DNA of 64,000 nt from Fibrobacterota bacterium (GTDB lineage Bacteria > Fibrobacterota > Fibrobacteria > UBA11236): the NCBI GenBank assembly GCA_028287465.1, contig JAQBPO010000032.1, forward strand, positions 1-64,000. The letters are read 5' to 3'. The translations under genes and the position numbers were made by a program. Below the pieces are notes generated by a model. It was not told where the DNA came from. It ran no database searches and saw only the letters and a list, made by a program, of their open reading frames with translations. Each line of letters begins with the position of its first letter. The first letter of the stretch is position 1. Below, in pieces: positions 31,961-40,515 of the stretch.

Positions 31961-34936
31961 ATGGCGAAGGCGCCTAAATACGTCTATCACTTCGGCAAAG
32001 CCAAAACCGACGGCGACTCGTCGATGCGGAATTTGCTCGGCGGCAAGGGCGCCAACCTGGCCGAAATGTGCCGCATCGGCCTCCCGGTGCCTCCCGGCTT
32101 CACCATCACCACCGACGTCTGCACCTACTACTACGACAATAAGCGCACCTACCCCGCCGTGCTCAAGGCCCAGACGCAAGAGGGCATCAAGATCATCGAG
32201 AACGAGGTCAAGGCCAAGTTCGGCGATCTCAAGAACCCGCTTCTCGTCTCCGTGCGCTCCGGCGCCCGCGACTCCATGCCCGGCATGATGGACACCATCC
32301 TGAACCTGGGCTTGAACGATGATACGGTCGTCGCCCTTGCCAACAAGACCAAGAACGAACGCTTCGCATGGGATTGCTACCGCCGCTTCGTGCAGATGTA
32401 CGGCGACGTTGTTCTCGGCGTCCAGAAGGCCGCTGGCGAAGATCACGAACCCTTCGAAATGGTCATCGAGGCCATCAAGCAGGAACGCCATGGCGACAAG
32501 GAGATCGACGATACCAAGCTTTCGGTCGAAGACCTCAAGGAAATGGTCTCCCGCTTCCAGAAGCTGATCAAGGATCGCACCGGCAAGAGCTTCCCCAAGG
32601 ATCCCTGGGCCCAGCTCGAAGGCGCCACCGGCGCCGTATTCGGTTCCTGGATGAATGACCGCGCCATCGTCTACCGCCGCAAATACAATATCCCCAGCGA
32701 ATGGGGCACGGCCGTCAACGTCCAGGCCATGGTATACGGAAACACCGGCGAGAATTCCGGTTCCGGCGTGGCCTTCACCCGCGACCCCGCCACCGGCGAG
32801 AAGGTCTTCTACGGCGAGTTCCTCATCAACGCCCAGGGCGAAGATGTCGTGGCCGGCGTGCGCACCCCGCAGCCCGTGCTCGAGCTGAACACCGCCATGC
32901 CCAAGGCCTACAAGGAACTGGACCGGATCCGGTTCAACCTCGAGAAGCATTTCAAGGACATGCAGGACTTCGAGTTCACCATCGAGGACGGCGTCGTCTA
33001 CATGCTCCAGACCCGCAACGGCAAGCGCACCGGCGTAGCCGCGGTCCGCATCGCCTGCGAAATGGTCCAGGAAAAGTTCATCGATTGGGAAACCGCCGTC
33101 ATGCGCGTCCCCGCCGATCAGCTCGACCAGATCCTCGCCCCCATTTTCGACCGTACCGCCCTCTCGGCCGCCGAAGTCATCGCCACCGGCCTTCCCGCCG
33201 GCCCCGGCGCCGCAACCGGCAAGATCTATTTCAACGCCGAGCGCGCGGTGGAAGCCGCCGACAAGGGGGAAAAGGTCCTGCTCGTCCGCGTGGAGACCTC
33301 GCCTGAGGACTTGCGCGGCATGATCGCGGCCGAAGGCATCCTCACCGCCCGCGGCGGAGTCTCCTCCCATGCCGCCCTCGTGGCGCGCCAGATGGGCAAG
33401 GTCTGCGTCTGCGGCGCCGCCGCCCTGCACGTCGACTATGATTCCCGCACCCTCAAGGTGGGAGGCAAGACCTACCATCAGGGTGATTTCCTCTCCATCG
33501 ACGGAACCTCCGGCAACGTGTACGCCGGCCAGGTCAAGACCGCTCCCTCGGAAGTGGTCCAGGCCCTGGTCCAAGGCGATGCGGAAGCCCTCAAGAGCCG
33601 CACATACAAGAACTTCGCCCAACTCATGAAGTGGTGCACCCAGGCTTCCCGCATGGACGTCCGCACCAACGCGGACAATCCCGAGCAGACCCGCCAGGCC
33701 GTGGCCTTCGGCGCGGTAGGCATCGGCCTCACCCGTACCGAGCATATGTTCTTCGAAGGCGACCGCATCGACGCGATGCGCGAGATGATCCTGGCCGACA
33801 GCGTGGAAGCGCGCAAAGAGGCCTTGGCCAAGCTCCTGCCCTACCAGCGCGAGGACTTCCTGGGCATCTTCAAGGCGTTGGCCGGCTATCCGGCCACCAT
33901 CCGCTTCCTGGATCCCCCGCTGCATGAGTTCCTGCCCCATGCCAAGGAACAGCAGCTGGACCTGTCCAAGAAGCTGGGCGTTCCCGTCGAGAAGATCATG
34001 GCCCGCGTGCACGAACTGCACGAGTTCAACCCCATGCTCGGTTTCCGCGGCTGCCGCCTCGGGATCAAGTACCCGGAAATCACCGAGATGCAGGCCCGCG
34101 CCGTCATCGAGGCCGCGGTCGAAGCCAAGAAGGCCGGCATCAAGGCCAAGCCGGAAATCATGATCCCGCTCGTCGGGTTCAAGCGCGAACTGGATCTCCA
34201 GATCGCCGTGGTCCATTCGGTGGCCAAGGCCGTTATGGCCGAAACCAAGACCAAGGTCGAGTACAGCGTCGGCACCATGATCGAAATCCCCCGCGGGGCC
34301 CTGACCGCGGACGAGATCGCGGAGTCCGCCGAGTTCTTCAGCTTCGGCACCAACGATTTGACGCAGACCACCTTGGGCATGAGCCGCGATGATTCCGGTT
34401 CGTTCCTCCAGCCTTACATCGAGGCGGAAATCGTCAAGAAGAACCCGTTCGCCAGCATCGACCAGACCGGCGTGGGCCAGCTCATGCAGATCGCCATCGA
34501 GAAAGGCCAGCGGACCCGTCCCGGCATCAAGCTGGGAATTTGCGGCGAGCATGGAGGCGATCCCGATTCGGTGAAATTCTGCCATAAGATCGGCCTCAAC
34601 TACGTGAGCTGTTCCCCCTATCGCGTTCCCATCGCCCGCCTCGCTGCCGCCCAGGCCGCCTTGCAGGACAAGAAGGACGCGGCCAAGGGGTCCAAGACCG
34701 CGAAGCCGGCCGTCAAGTCCGCTAAGCCGGTCAAGGCCGCCAAGGCTCCGGCAAAGGCTTCCAAGCCCGCCAAGGCCAAGGTTGCCGCCAAGCCCGTGAA
34801 GAAGCTCATCGCCAAGATCATCGCCAAGTTGCCGCCGAAAGCGGCTCCCGCGAAGTCCAAGGCCGCCGTGAAGCCTTCCGCCAAGGCCAAGAAGCCCGCA
34901 ACGGCTTCGAAGCGCCGTGAAATGGCGATGGCCTAG
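31961..34936 (+). CDS. ppdK: Pyruvate phosphate dikinase with lysine/alanine-rich C-terminal tail
   Basis: This is a 991-residue protein; bacterial PPDK is normally about 870-910. It interconverts pyruvate, ATP and Pi with PEP, AMP and PPi. The N-terminal ATP-grasp domain starts [20 protein letters not shown]. The phospho-His domain has [20 protein letters not shown]. The C-terminal PEP/pyruvate barrel ends with the catalytic-Cys loop [11 protein letters not shown]. Residues from about 903 on form an 89-residue tail with 26 Lys and many Ala and Pro (for example [20 protein letters not shown]), like bacterial histone-H1-like proteins. The frame runs straight into the tail with no sign of a frameshift. 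AAAGGAG lies six bases before the ATG. Confidence 0.96.
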   Translation: MAKAPKYVYHFGKAKTDGDSSMRNLLGGKGANLAEMCRIGLPVPPGFTITTDVCTYYYDNKRTYPAVLKAQTQEGIKIIENEVKAKFGDLKNPLLVSVRSGARDSMPGMMDTILNLGLNDDTVVALANKTKNERFAWDCYRRFVQMYGDVVLGVQKAAGEDHEPFEMVIEAIKQERHGDKEIDDTKLSVEDLKEMVSRFQKLIKDRTGKSFPKDPWAQLEGATGAVFGSWMNDRAIVYRRKYNIPSEWGTAVNVQAMVYGNTGENSGSGVAFTRDPATGEKVFYGEFLINAQGEDVVAGVRTPQPVLELNTAMPKAYKELDRIRFNLEKHFKDMQDFEFTIEDGVVYMLQTRNGKRTGVAAVRIACEMVQEKFIDWETAVMRVPADQLDQILAPIFDRTALSAAEVIATGLPAGPGAATGKIYFNAERAVEAADKGEKVLLVRVETSPEDLRGMIAAEGILTARGGVSSHAALVARQMGKVCVCGAAALHVDYDSRTLKVGGKTYHQGDFLSIDGTSGNVYAGQVKTAPSEVVQALVQGDAEALKSRTYKNFAQLMKWCTQASRMDVRTNADNPEQTRQAVAFGAVGIGLTRTEHMFFEGDRIDAMREMILADSVEARKEALAKLLPYQREDFLGIFKALAGYPATIRFLDPPLHEFLPHAKEQQLDLSKKLGVPVEKIMARVHELHEFNPMLGFRGCRLGIKYPEITEMQARAVIEAAVEAKKAGIKAKPEIMIPLVGFKRELDLQIAVVHSVAKAVMAETKTKVEYSVGTMIEIPRGALTADEIAESAEFFSFGTNDLTQTTLGMSRDDSGSFLQPYIEAEIVKKNPFASIDQTGVGQLMQIAIEKGQRTRPGIKLGICGEHGGDPDSVKFCHKIGLNYVSCSPYRVPIARLAAAQAALQDKKDAAKGSKTAKPAVKSAKPVKAAKAPAKASKPAKAKVAAKPVKKLIAKIIAKLPPKAAPAKSKAAVKPSAKAKKPATASKRREMAMA

Positions 34937-34948
34937 CCATAATCCCAA

Positions 34949-34987
34949 AAAGCCCCGCCATCTCCAATCGTAGGGATGGTGGGCTTT
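34949..34987 (+). terminator. Stem-loop terminator after ppdK
   Basis: AAAGCCCCGCCATCTCC at 34949-34965 pairs with GGGATGGTGGGCTTT at 34973-34987 around a seven-base loop. It lies 13 bases after the ppdK stop. The stem ends in three T residues only, but the A tract on the other side could serve the opposite strand as well. An ATG at 34976 falls inside it, arguing against that start for the next gene. Confidence 0.7.
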
Positions 34988-35014
34988 CGATTCCGCTCTG
35001 TAAGATCTCCGGGT

Positions 35015-35632
35015 ATGGACTGGCAACGGTTTCTCCCGGGGATCTTTTTGTTTTGTGGCGGCGCCATGGCCTGCCCGGACGGCATGGCCTTGATAGCCGC
35101 CGCAGGCGATTCGCTTTCCGGCTCCTTCCCCTCGGCTGGCAGGGATACCCTCGCGCACGCGCACGCCCCGGAAGCCGCATTCTGCATGGATCATTACGAA
35201 TATCCCAATGAAAAAGGCGGGGAGCCGTTGACCGACGCGACCTGGAAGGAAGCCTCCGATCTGTGCGAGGCCCGGGGAAAGCGTTTGTGCACCGAGGCCG
35301 AATGGACCGCCGCTTGCGCCTCCGGCGGGGATCGGGCCTATCCTTACGGCAGCGAGTACGACCGCAGGAAATGCAATACCCAAAGCCTGACCATCCAGCT
35401 ATCGGGGGGCAGCGCCTTATGCAAAAGCCCGGCGGGACTTTTCGACCTCTCCGGCAACGTTTACGAATGGACCGCTTCGAACTGGAGCCCGCGTTTCGAT
35501 GACAAAGTGGTCAAAGGAGGGAACTGGAATTCCGGTCCCGAGAATTCGAAATGCGCCGTCCGTTTCGGCCAGCCCGCCCAAGAAGGATCGCGCGCCATCG
35601 GATTCCGATGTTGCGCGAATTCCGCCCATTGA
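35015..35632 (+). CDS. Formylglycine-generating-enzyme-fold (SUMF1/FGE-sulfatase domain) secreted protein
   Basis: This is a 205-residue protein. A short hydrophobic N-terminus (FLPGIFLFCGGAMA) looks like a signal peptide. The FGE-like domain shows FCMDHYEYPNEKGG, ARGKRLCTEAEWTAACASGG, LFDLSGNVYEWTASNW and a final IGFRCCA. Most such bacterial proteins are not true sulfatase activators; the domain is a common binding or structural module in secreted proteins. The eight or so Cys residues suggest disulphides outside the cytoplasm. The start at 35015 is used because the ATG at 34976 lies within the upstream terminator stem. Confidence 0.75.
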   Translation: MDWQRFLPGIFLFCGGAMACPDGMALIAAAGDSLSGSFPSAGRDTLAHAHAPEAAFCMDHYEYPNEKGGEPLTDATWKEASDLCEARGKRLCTEAEWTAACASGGDRAYPYGSEYDRRKCNTQSLTIQLSGGSALCKSPAGLFDLSGNVYEWTASNWSPRFDDKVVKGGNWNSGPENSKCAVRFGQPAQEGSRAIGFRCCANSAH

Positions 35633-35881
35633 AATCCTTGGCTGGTTCCGCTTCCTGGCGCTTACCGTTGCTCTTTTTTTGTTGTAAAAATTATCGTCTT
35701 CGACTTTACGGATCCTTGACCCATGGCCCGCGCAGACTCGAATAATAACGGGAAAAAATGGAAAAACCCTAACCTTTCGAAGTGAGGTCAAGGTTTACCC
35801 AGAGCGGCCCCGATCGGAACTTGGTATTATGATCATAGCGTACTACCTTTTTTCACGGTTCTTTTTGAAGGGGATTCCCTT

Positions 35882-36310
35882 GTGAGATCCGAAATCGTCA
35901 AGGAATTGGAACACGCGTTCGACTGCGGTGAGATGAACGATCTCAAAGCATCGATTATTCCGTTCATCCGCACCAACCGCTCCAAGCTGCTGCAGTTCAT
36001 CCATGACTTCCAGCGCATCGAAGGGCCCCGCCCCCTGGACATGCTCATCAAGATTTTCATCATCCAGCACAACATGCCTTTCAATATGGCGCAATACATG
36101 GCCAAGCAATCCTCGACCATCCGCAAGGAAATCGATGGAAGCCAGGCCGACGATCTTTCCCAACGCCAGAGTTGCGTGGCGGAATGGATCCGGCATAAGG
36201 CCGAGGCCCATCGAAGCACCTCCATGTTCCAACAGGTGTTCTGTTTCGAGAAGCTCAAGGATCAACTGATGCCTATGATCGAAGAGGAACTCAACCTCCA
36301 TACGGCTTGA
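35882..36310 (+). CDS. Small helical protein of unknown function
   Basis: This is a 142-residue, soluble, predicted all-helical protein with a GTG start and AAGGGG about ten bases before it. It has a Cys near residue 15 (HAFDCGEMNDL), a central hydrophobic helix (PLDMLIKIFIIQHNMPF) and a mixed-charge C-terminal half. No signal peptide or TM segment is seen, and no family is recognised. It stands alone between the FGE-fold gene and lpxA, which faces it. Codon use matches the neighbours and the ribosome site is good, so it is probably a real gene. Confidence 0.6.
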   Translation: MRSEIVKELEHAFDCGEMNDLKASIIPFIRTNRSKLLQFIHDFQRIEGPRPLDMLIKIFIIQHNMPFNMAQYMAKQSSTIRKEIDGSQADDLSQRQSCVAEWIRHKAEAHRSTSMFQQVFCFEKLKDQLMPMIEEELNLHTA

Positions 36311-36367
36311 GCCGGTCCGGGGGCGCAAAGCTCCTGAAGGGCGCGGGAGATTGATCCGGGATCGGGC

Positions 36368-37177
36368 TCAGGAACCGGTCGCCGGCCGCAAGAGCAGCCC
36401 TCGGCGCTGCTCCCCCAGAAAAACCGACAGGATGGAAGCGAGAGCGGGATCGCCCATGGAAACCTTTTCCGGTCCCTCCGATCCGGCCAAGGCGAGCCTG
36501 TCCAAGGCAGCTGCCTTGCCGTCCCTGGCGAGGTCGCGATAGAAAGCCTTCAGGAAAGCGCCGCTCCCCGCGGCAAAACCGGACCTGGCCAAGCCCACCT
36601 CATTCATTCCGGCGAAGCGCAGGGGGTCGCCCATGGCCTTGGTGAAGGGAAGGACATCCTTGTCCACCCGGAGACCGCCGCCAATGAAGGCCCCCGCCCC
36701 GATGCGGACGAATTGGTGGATGCCGGTCATGCCGGAAATGACGGCCGCCTTCCCGATGTGGACATGGCCGCCCATCTGGACGCCATTGGCGACGATGGCC
36801 TGATCCCCTACCTCGCAGTCGTGGGCAACATGGGTATAAGCCATGATCAGGCAATCGCTCCCGATGACGGTCCGTCCCGAGGCCGCCGTACCCCGGTTCA
36901 CGGTCACGTATTCGCGCAACTGGGTTCCCTTGCCCACGCGGACTCCGGTCTTCTCCCCGCGGTATTTCAGATCCTGCGGGGCATTCCCCAGGATGACGCC
37001 GTCCTCCAGGCGCACCCCGATGCCCAGGCTGGCGCCGGCATAGAGGTGGCAGAAGGGACCTATCCTGACCCCGGAGGCCAGGTCCACGCCTTCTTCCAGG
37101 ATCGAGTAAGGCCCGACTTCAAGGTCGGGGGGCAAATCCAGGGAAGGGTGCAGTATCGCGGTCGGGTGGATGTTCAT
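36368..37177 (-). CDS. lpxA: UDP-N-acetylglucosamine O-acyltransferase
   Basis: This is a 269-residue enzyme for the first step of lipid A synthesis, transferring a 3-hydroxyacyl chain to UDP-GlcNAc. It has a left-handed beta-helix of hexapeptide repeats opening MNIHPTAILHPS. The family motif is GNAPQDLKYRGEKTGVRVGK and the catalytic His is in YTHVAHDCEVGDQ. The C-terminal helical part is short and ends LLLRPATGS. It lies 30 bases after fabZ in the run lpxC-fabZ-lpxA. Confidence 0.96.
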   Translation of the reverse strand: MNIHPTAILHPSLDLPPDLEVGPYSILEEGVDLASGVRIGPFCHLYAGASLGIGVRLEDGVILGNAPQDLKYRGEKTGVRVGKGTQLREYVTVNRGTAASGRTVIGSDCLIMAYTHVAHDCEVGDQAIVANGVQMGGHVHIGKAAVISGMTGIHQFVRIGAGAFIGGGLRVDKDVLPFTKAMGDPLRFAGMNEVGLARSGFAAGSGAFLKAFYRDLARDGKAAALDRLALAGSEGPEKVSMGDPALASILSVFLGEQRRGLLLRPATGS

Positions 37178-37207
37178 GGGGCTCGCGTGCGTTTGGAAAG
37201 GCGGGGT

Positions 37208-37684
37208 TCAGATCATGGAGGCTTTGATGATCGCTTCCGCCACGAGGTCGCCGTCGATTTCCGCGCGCGTCTTGACCACGGCATATCCGCGGCGGTATTT
37301 GTCGAGCTCGCCGATCAGGGTAAGCACATGGCCGGGCCGGACGGGCTTGCGGAACCGGGCTTCCTCGATCCCGGCGAAGGCCGGACGTTTGCCTGCCGAC
37401 TCTTCCGGATAAGAGAGGGCGACCAGGATGCAGCTGATTTGCGCCAAGGCCTCGATCTGGAGGACCCCGGGCATGACCGGTTCCGACGGGAAATGGCCGG
37501 AGAAGAACGGCTCGTTGAAACTGACGTTCTTCTGCCCGGTAATCGACTTGCCTTTGTCGAAGGCGACGATGCCGTCCACCAGCAGGAAGGGGTAGCGATG
37601 GGGCAGGACCTTGAGGATGCCCGCGAAGTCCATGATGAACCTGGGGTTTTCCGAATTGAACAGGGATTCCGTGGTGTCACCCAT
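37208..37684 (-). CDS. fabZ: 3-hydroxyacyl-ACP dehydratase FabZ
   Basis: This is a 158-residue hot-dog-fold dehydratase that removes water from 3-hydroxyacyl-ACP in fatty-acid elongation. The catalytic His is in LPHRYPFLLVDGI and the catalytic Glu in PVMPGVLQIEALAQ; GHFPSEPVMPG is also canonical. In the lpx gene set it sets how much 3-hydroxyacyl-ACP goes to lipid A. The 111-base gap from lpxC holds a stem (CCGGACC and GGTCCGG, about 37755-37773) that could act as an attenuator or partial terminator. Confidence 0.96.
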   Translation of the reverse strand: MGDTTESLFNSENPRFIMDFAGILKVLPHRYPFLLVDGIVAFDKGKSITGQKNVSFNEPFFSGHFPSEPVMPGVLQIEALAQISCILVALSYPEESAGKRPAFAGIEEARFRKPVRPGHVLTLIGELDKYRRGYAVVKTRAEIDGDLVAEAIIKASMI

Positions 37685-37795
37685 GGCGGCATCTCTCCGG
37701 GCTGAAGTGGAAGGGTAAAGGTAGTATCTGCGCCCTGCGGGCCGTACCCGGCGGCCCGGACCGTCGCGGTCCGGCGGGCCCGCACCGTCGCGGCC

Positions 37796-38722
37796 TCAGG
37801 CGCGCGCGGCCAGGATCCGGTCGATGAGCAGGTGGTTCACGTCATGGCCGCCGTTCCGGATTTCCATGTCCAACCGGGGCAGAGCCAGATCCACCAAGGC
37901 AAGGTCCCCGAGAAGGTCCAGGATCTTGTGTTTGACCGGCTCATCCGGCATGCGCCATGCTGCCTGGTTCAGGAGGGGGAACGGGCCTCCCCGCCATTCC
38001 GGATTGAGGCCGAGCAGTTCCCCGTGCTCGGCTTCGGATCCGGCGAGCAGCAACCCGGAATCCTCCCGCGCCCCCGCCATCAGGCCTTCCGCGGTGGCCC
38101 GGACCCAATCGCGATGGTAGGCGAAGGTGCGCGCGGGCAGGATCTCCCGCCAGGCGGTTGCGGCATCCTCCAAGGTGAATTCCTGCCGCATGGGCTGGCG
38201 CTCCCAGGAATACCGGACCCGGAAATGAGCCGCGGGCCGGACGCGGATATGGCCATGGTCCCATGCATGATCCCATTCCAGGTCGCACGGGTATTCGCGC
38301 CAGCGGGGCTCGGCGGCATGCCCGGGAGCGATGCCGGTCAATGCCTCGCGGAAAGGCAAAGCGCTGCCGTCCAGGCAAGGCGTTTCCGCCGCATCGCAAA
38401 CGATCCGCAGGGGAAGGTCCCGGAAAAAGAGCAAGGCCGCCAGCAAGTGTTCCGGCGTCCGCACCATCCTATCGCCTTCGCCCAGGATGGTGGACCGCAA
38501 GGCCGTCCTCTTCAGGGAGCGCCAATCCGCAGGCGACAGGGGATCCGGGAAACCCGGATAGGATACCAAAGGGTCCGAGATCGACTTAGGTCCGCCGGGT
38601 TCGGAAAGGCCGAAGGTGATTCGGCCGGCCGAGCCGGTATGGACCCCCAGGCCGGAGAGCGAAGCGGAGGCGGCCGGGAAGCCTTCCGGGAGCTCAAGGG
38701 GCAAATGGGTCTCCATCGGCAT
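37796..38722 (-). CDS. lpxC: UDP-3-O-acyl-N-acetylglucosamine deacetylase
   Basis: This is about 308 residues from the ATG at 38722. It performs the zinc-dependent deacetylation that commits to lipid A. Motifs include LSGLGVHTGSAG, the Zn ligand in RTPEHLLAALLF, then HKILDLLGDLALVD (His and Asp) and the catalytic His region GGHDVNHLL. The frame is open to an ATG at 38830 preceded by AAGGAT, which has the better ribosome site, but the extra 36 residues do not look like LpxC. Both starts are possible. It diverges from the DUF4423 regulator. Confidence 0.92.
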   Translation of the reverse strand: MPMETHLPLELPEGFPAASASLSGLGVHTGSAGRITFGLSEPGGPKSISDPLVSYPGFPDPLSPADWRSLKRTALRSTILGEGDRMVRTPEHLLAALLFFRDLPLRIVCDAAETPCLDGSALPFREALTGIAPGHAAEPRWREYPCDLEWDHAWDHGHIRVRPAAHFRVRYSWERQPMRQEFTLEDAATAWREILPARTFAYHRDWVRATAEGLMAGAREDSGLLLAGSEAEHGELLGLNPEWRGGPFPLLNQAAWRMPDEPVKHKILDLLGDLALVDLALPRLDMEIRNGGHDVNHLLIDRILAARA

Positions 38723-38905
38723 AATGATAGGATTACCGCGGCGGGGTCCCGTAAAAGGGCCGGCCTGTTCCCCAAAAAAAGGCCATTCCGCGGCCGGGAA
38801 AGGGTTTCCGCAGACGGAATTTCGGGTCATGATGTATCCTTATGGAATACGTAAATCGGAGCTGCCTCCTTGGCCGAAACCCGCCCTGGCGCTATACATT
38901 CTATC

Positions 38906-39835
38906 ATGGATAAAGCCCGTCACGTACCGGTAGGCCCAGCCCGTTCCCCCGGGGCCTCGGCCTCCCCCGATATCTTCCTCTTCTACGATTACCGCGCCTT
39001 CCTCAAGGCCCTGTTCGAATACAACAAATCCCAATCGAGGCGATTCTCGCACAGGTACATCGTAACGCGGGCGGGCTTCAAATCCCCCAATGTCCTCAAG
39101 AACGTCATCGACGGCCGCAGGAACCTGACCTTCGCCGCCGCGGAGCAGTTCGCCAAGGCCTTCAAGCTGGAAGGCGCGGCCAGGAAGTATTTCCTCTCCC
39201 TGGTGCAATACAACCAGGCCGGAACATCCACCGAGCGTGAGAAGTTCTTCCAGGAGTTGGTGGATATGCGCGCCCGCGAGAATCCGGCGCGCCTGGGCGA
39301 ACGGCAATACGAAGTCTTCTCCCATTGGTGGCACCTCGCGATCCGTGAAATCGTATCGCTCCCGGATTTCCAATTCTCCCCGGAATGGGTGTCCGACGCG
39401 CTGACCCCGTCCATCACGCCCGAAGAAGCGGCGGAATCCCTGACCCTGCTCAAGACCCTTGGACTCATCGCCATGAACCGCGACCGGACCTGGACCCAGG
39501 TGGAAAAGACCATGGCCACGGACGCCCGCGTGAAATCCGTCATGGTATCCCAATTCCACCGCGAGATGATACGCCTGGGAGGCGAATCCCTTTCGCGCTT
39601 TCCCGGAAAGGACCGCGAGATAAGCGGAACGACCCTGCGCGTATCGGAACCGGACCTGGACAAGATAAAGGGATGGCTGCGCGAATTCCGCCTGAAGATC
39701 CTGGGCCTGGCCGCCCAAAGCGCCGGGGCCGACCAAGTGTACCAGCTGAACTTCCAGTTCTTCCCGCTGGTCAAGGGAAAGCGCGGCAACGGCAACAAGC
39801 ATCCGGACAACCGCAACGCGGAGGGCCAACCATGA
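38906..39835 (+). CDS. TIGR02147/DUF4423-family HTH regulator
   Basis: This is about 309 residues. The N-terminal Xre-like HTH part runs FLFYDYRAFLKALFEYNK, then RYIVTRAGFKSPNVLKNVI and LTFAAAEQFAKAFKLEG. The C-terminal DUF4423 domain contains HWWHLAIREIVSLPDF and ITPEEAAESLTLLKTLGLI. This family is strongly expanded in Fibrobacterota, where members precede lipoprotein genes. A TTG at 38870 is an alternative start. Its TGA overlaps the next ATG (ATGA), so it is translationally coupled to the lipoprotein. It probably regulates its own cassette; the ligand is unknown. Confidence 0.9.
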   Translation: MDKARHVPVGPARSPGASASPDIFLFYDYRAFLKALFEYNKSQSRRFSHRYIVTRAGFKSPNVLKNVIDGRRNLTFAAAEQFAKAFKLEGAARKYFLSLVQYNQAGTSTEREKFFQELVDMRARENPARLGERQYEVFSHWWHLAIREIVSLPDFQFSPEWVSDALTPSITPEEAAESLTLLKTLGLIAMNRDRTWTQVEKTMATDARVKSVMVSQFHREMIRLGGESLSRFPGKDREISGTTLRVSEPDLDKIKGWLREFRLKILGLAAQSAGADQVYQLNFQFFPLVKGKRGNGNKHPDNRNAEGQP

Positions 39836-40515
39836 TGCGCTCCTCCCGGCTGACCTTAGGCCTGTCTGCGGTGATCCTCGCCTCCATGGCGGCGATCGCG
39901 GCCCTTTCCGGGTGCAATCTCTCCCCCGGCGGCGGCACCGACGTGGGTAACCCTGAAGTTACGGCGCGAGTGAGCGGATCCCTGGTCCGCCTGGACGGGT
40001 CCCCCGCCCCCCTGATCCCGGTCAAATTGAGGCCGAAGGCCTTCCTGACCAATCCCGACAGCGCCTCCGCTCCGTCCGGCCGATCCGTGCAGGACGGCGT
40101 CACCGACACCCAAGGGTTCTTCACCTTCGATTCCGTGCCCCAGGGCGACTATCGAATCGAGGCCATGGATACGGGTTCCCATGGCGCCATGGCGGAATTC
40201 TCCGCGGATGGCCGCGCCTCCCGCATCAACCTGGCGCCGGAGCGCATGGACACCACCGGATCGATGACCGGGAAGGTGAATTACCTGGGTCCGATCAAAT
40301 CGGTTTTCCCCAAGGTGATCATAGCGGTCTATGGGACGGATCGATGGACCGCGGCCAATAACGCGGGGGAATTCACCCTCAGCGACCTGCCTCCGGGGAA
40401 ATACACCCTTAGGATCTCCACTACCGCCGGCACGGGTTTTACGGCGATGGTCCCCGAAACTGGGTTGACCGCGGGCGGACGGGCCTCGGTGGGAACGGTG
40501 GATCTGGGGCCTTGA
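39832..40515 (+). CDS. Lipoprotein with GGGTDVGNP motif and two carboxypeptidase-regulatory-like domains
   Basis: This is a 227-residue lipoprotein. The signal peptide ends in the lipobox AALSGC, followed at once by NLSPGGGTDVGNPE, a motif I associate with Fibrobacterota lipoproteins next to TIGR02147 genes. Two beta-sandwich repeats follow: GSLVRLDGSPAPLIPVKL with GFFTFDSVPQGDYRIEAMD, then GSMTGKVNYLG with GEFTLSDLPPGKYTLRI. These are typical carboxypeptidase-regulatory-like folds that bind or scaffold at the cell surface. GGAGG lies seven bases before the ATG at 39832. Both ends overlap neighbours, so the three genes form one unit. Confidence 0.85.
   Translation: MMRSSRLTLGLSAVILASMAAIAALSGCNLSPGGGTDVGNPEVTARVSGSLVRLDGSPAPLIPVKLRPKAFLTNPDSASAPSGRSVQDGVTDTQGFFTFDSVPQGDYRIEAMDTGSHGAMAEFSADGRASRINLAPERMDTTGSMTGKVNYLGPIKSVFPKVIIAVYGTDRWTAANNAGEFTLSDLPPGKYTLRISTTAGTGFTAMVPETGLTAGGRASVGTVDLGP

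Noticed and set aside
31715-35383. A 1222-codon open frame on the minus strand across ppdK.
   Set aside because: It is the complement of a strongly codon-biased, GC-rich gene. Its translation is Gly/Asp/His-rich with no domain, and ppdK on the plus strand has full catalytic motifs.
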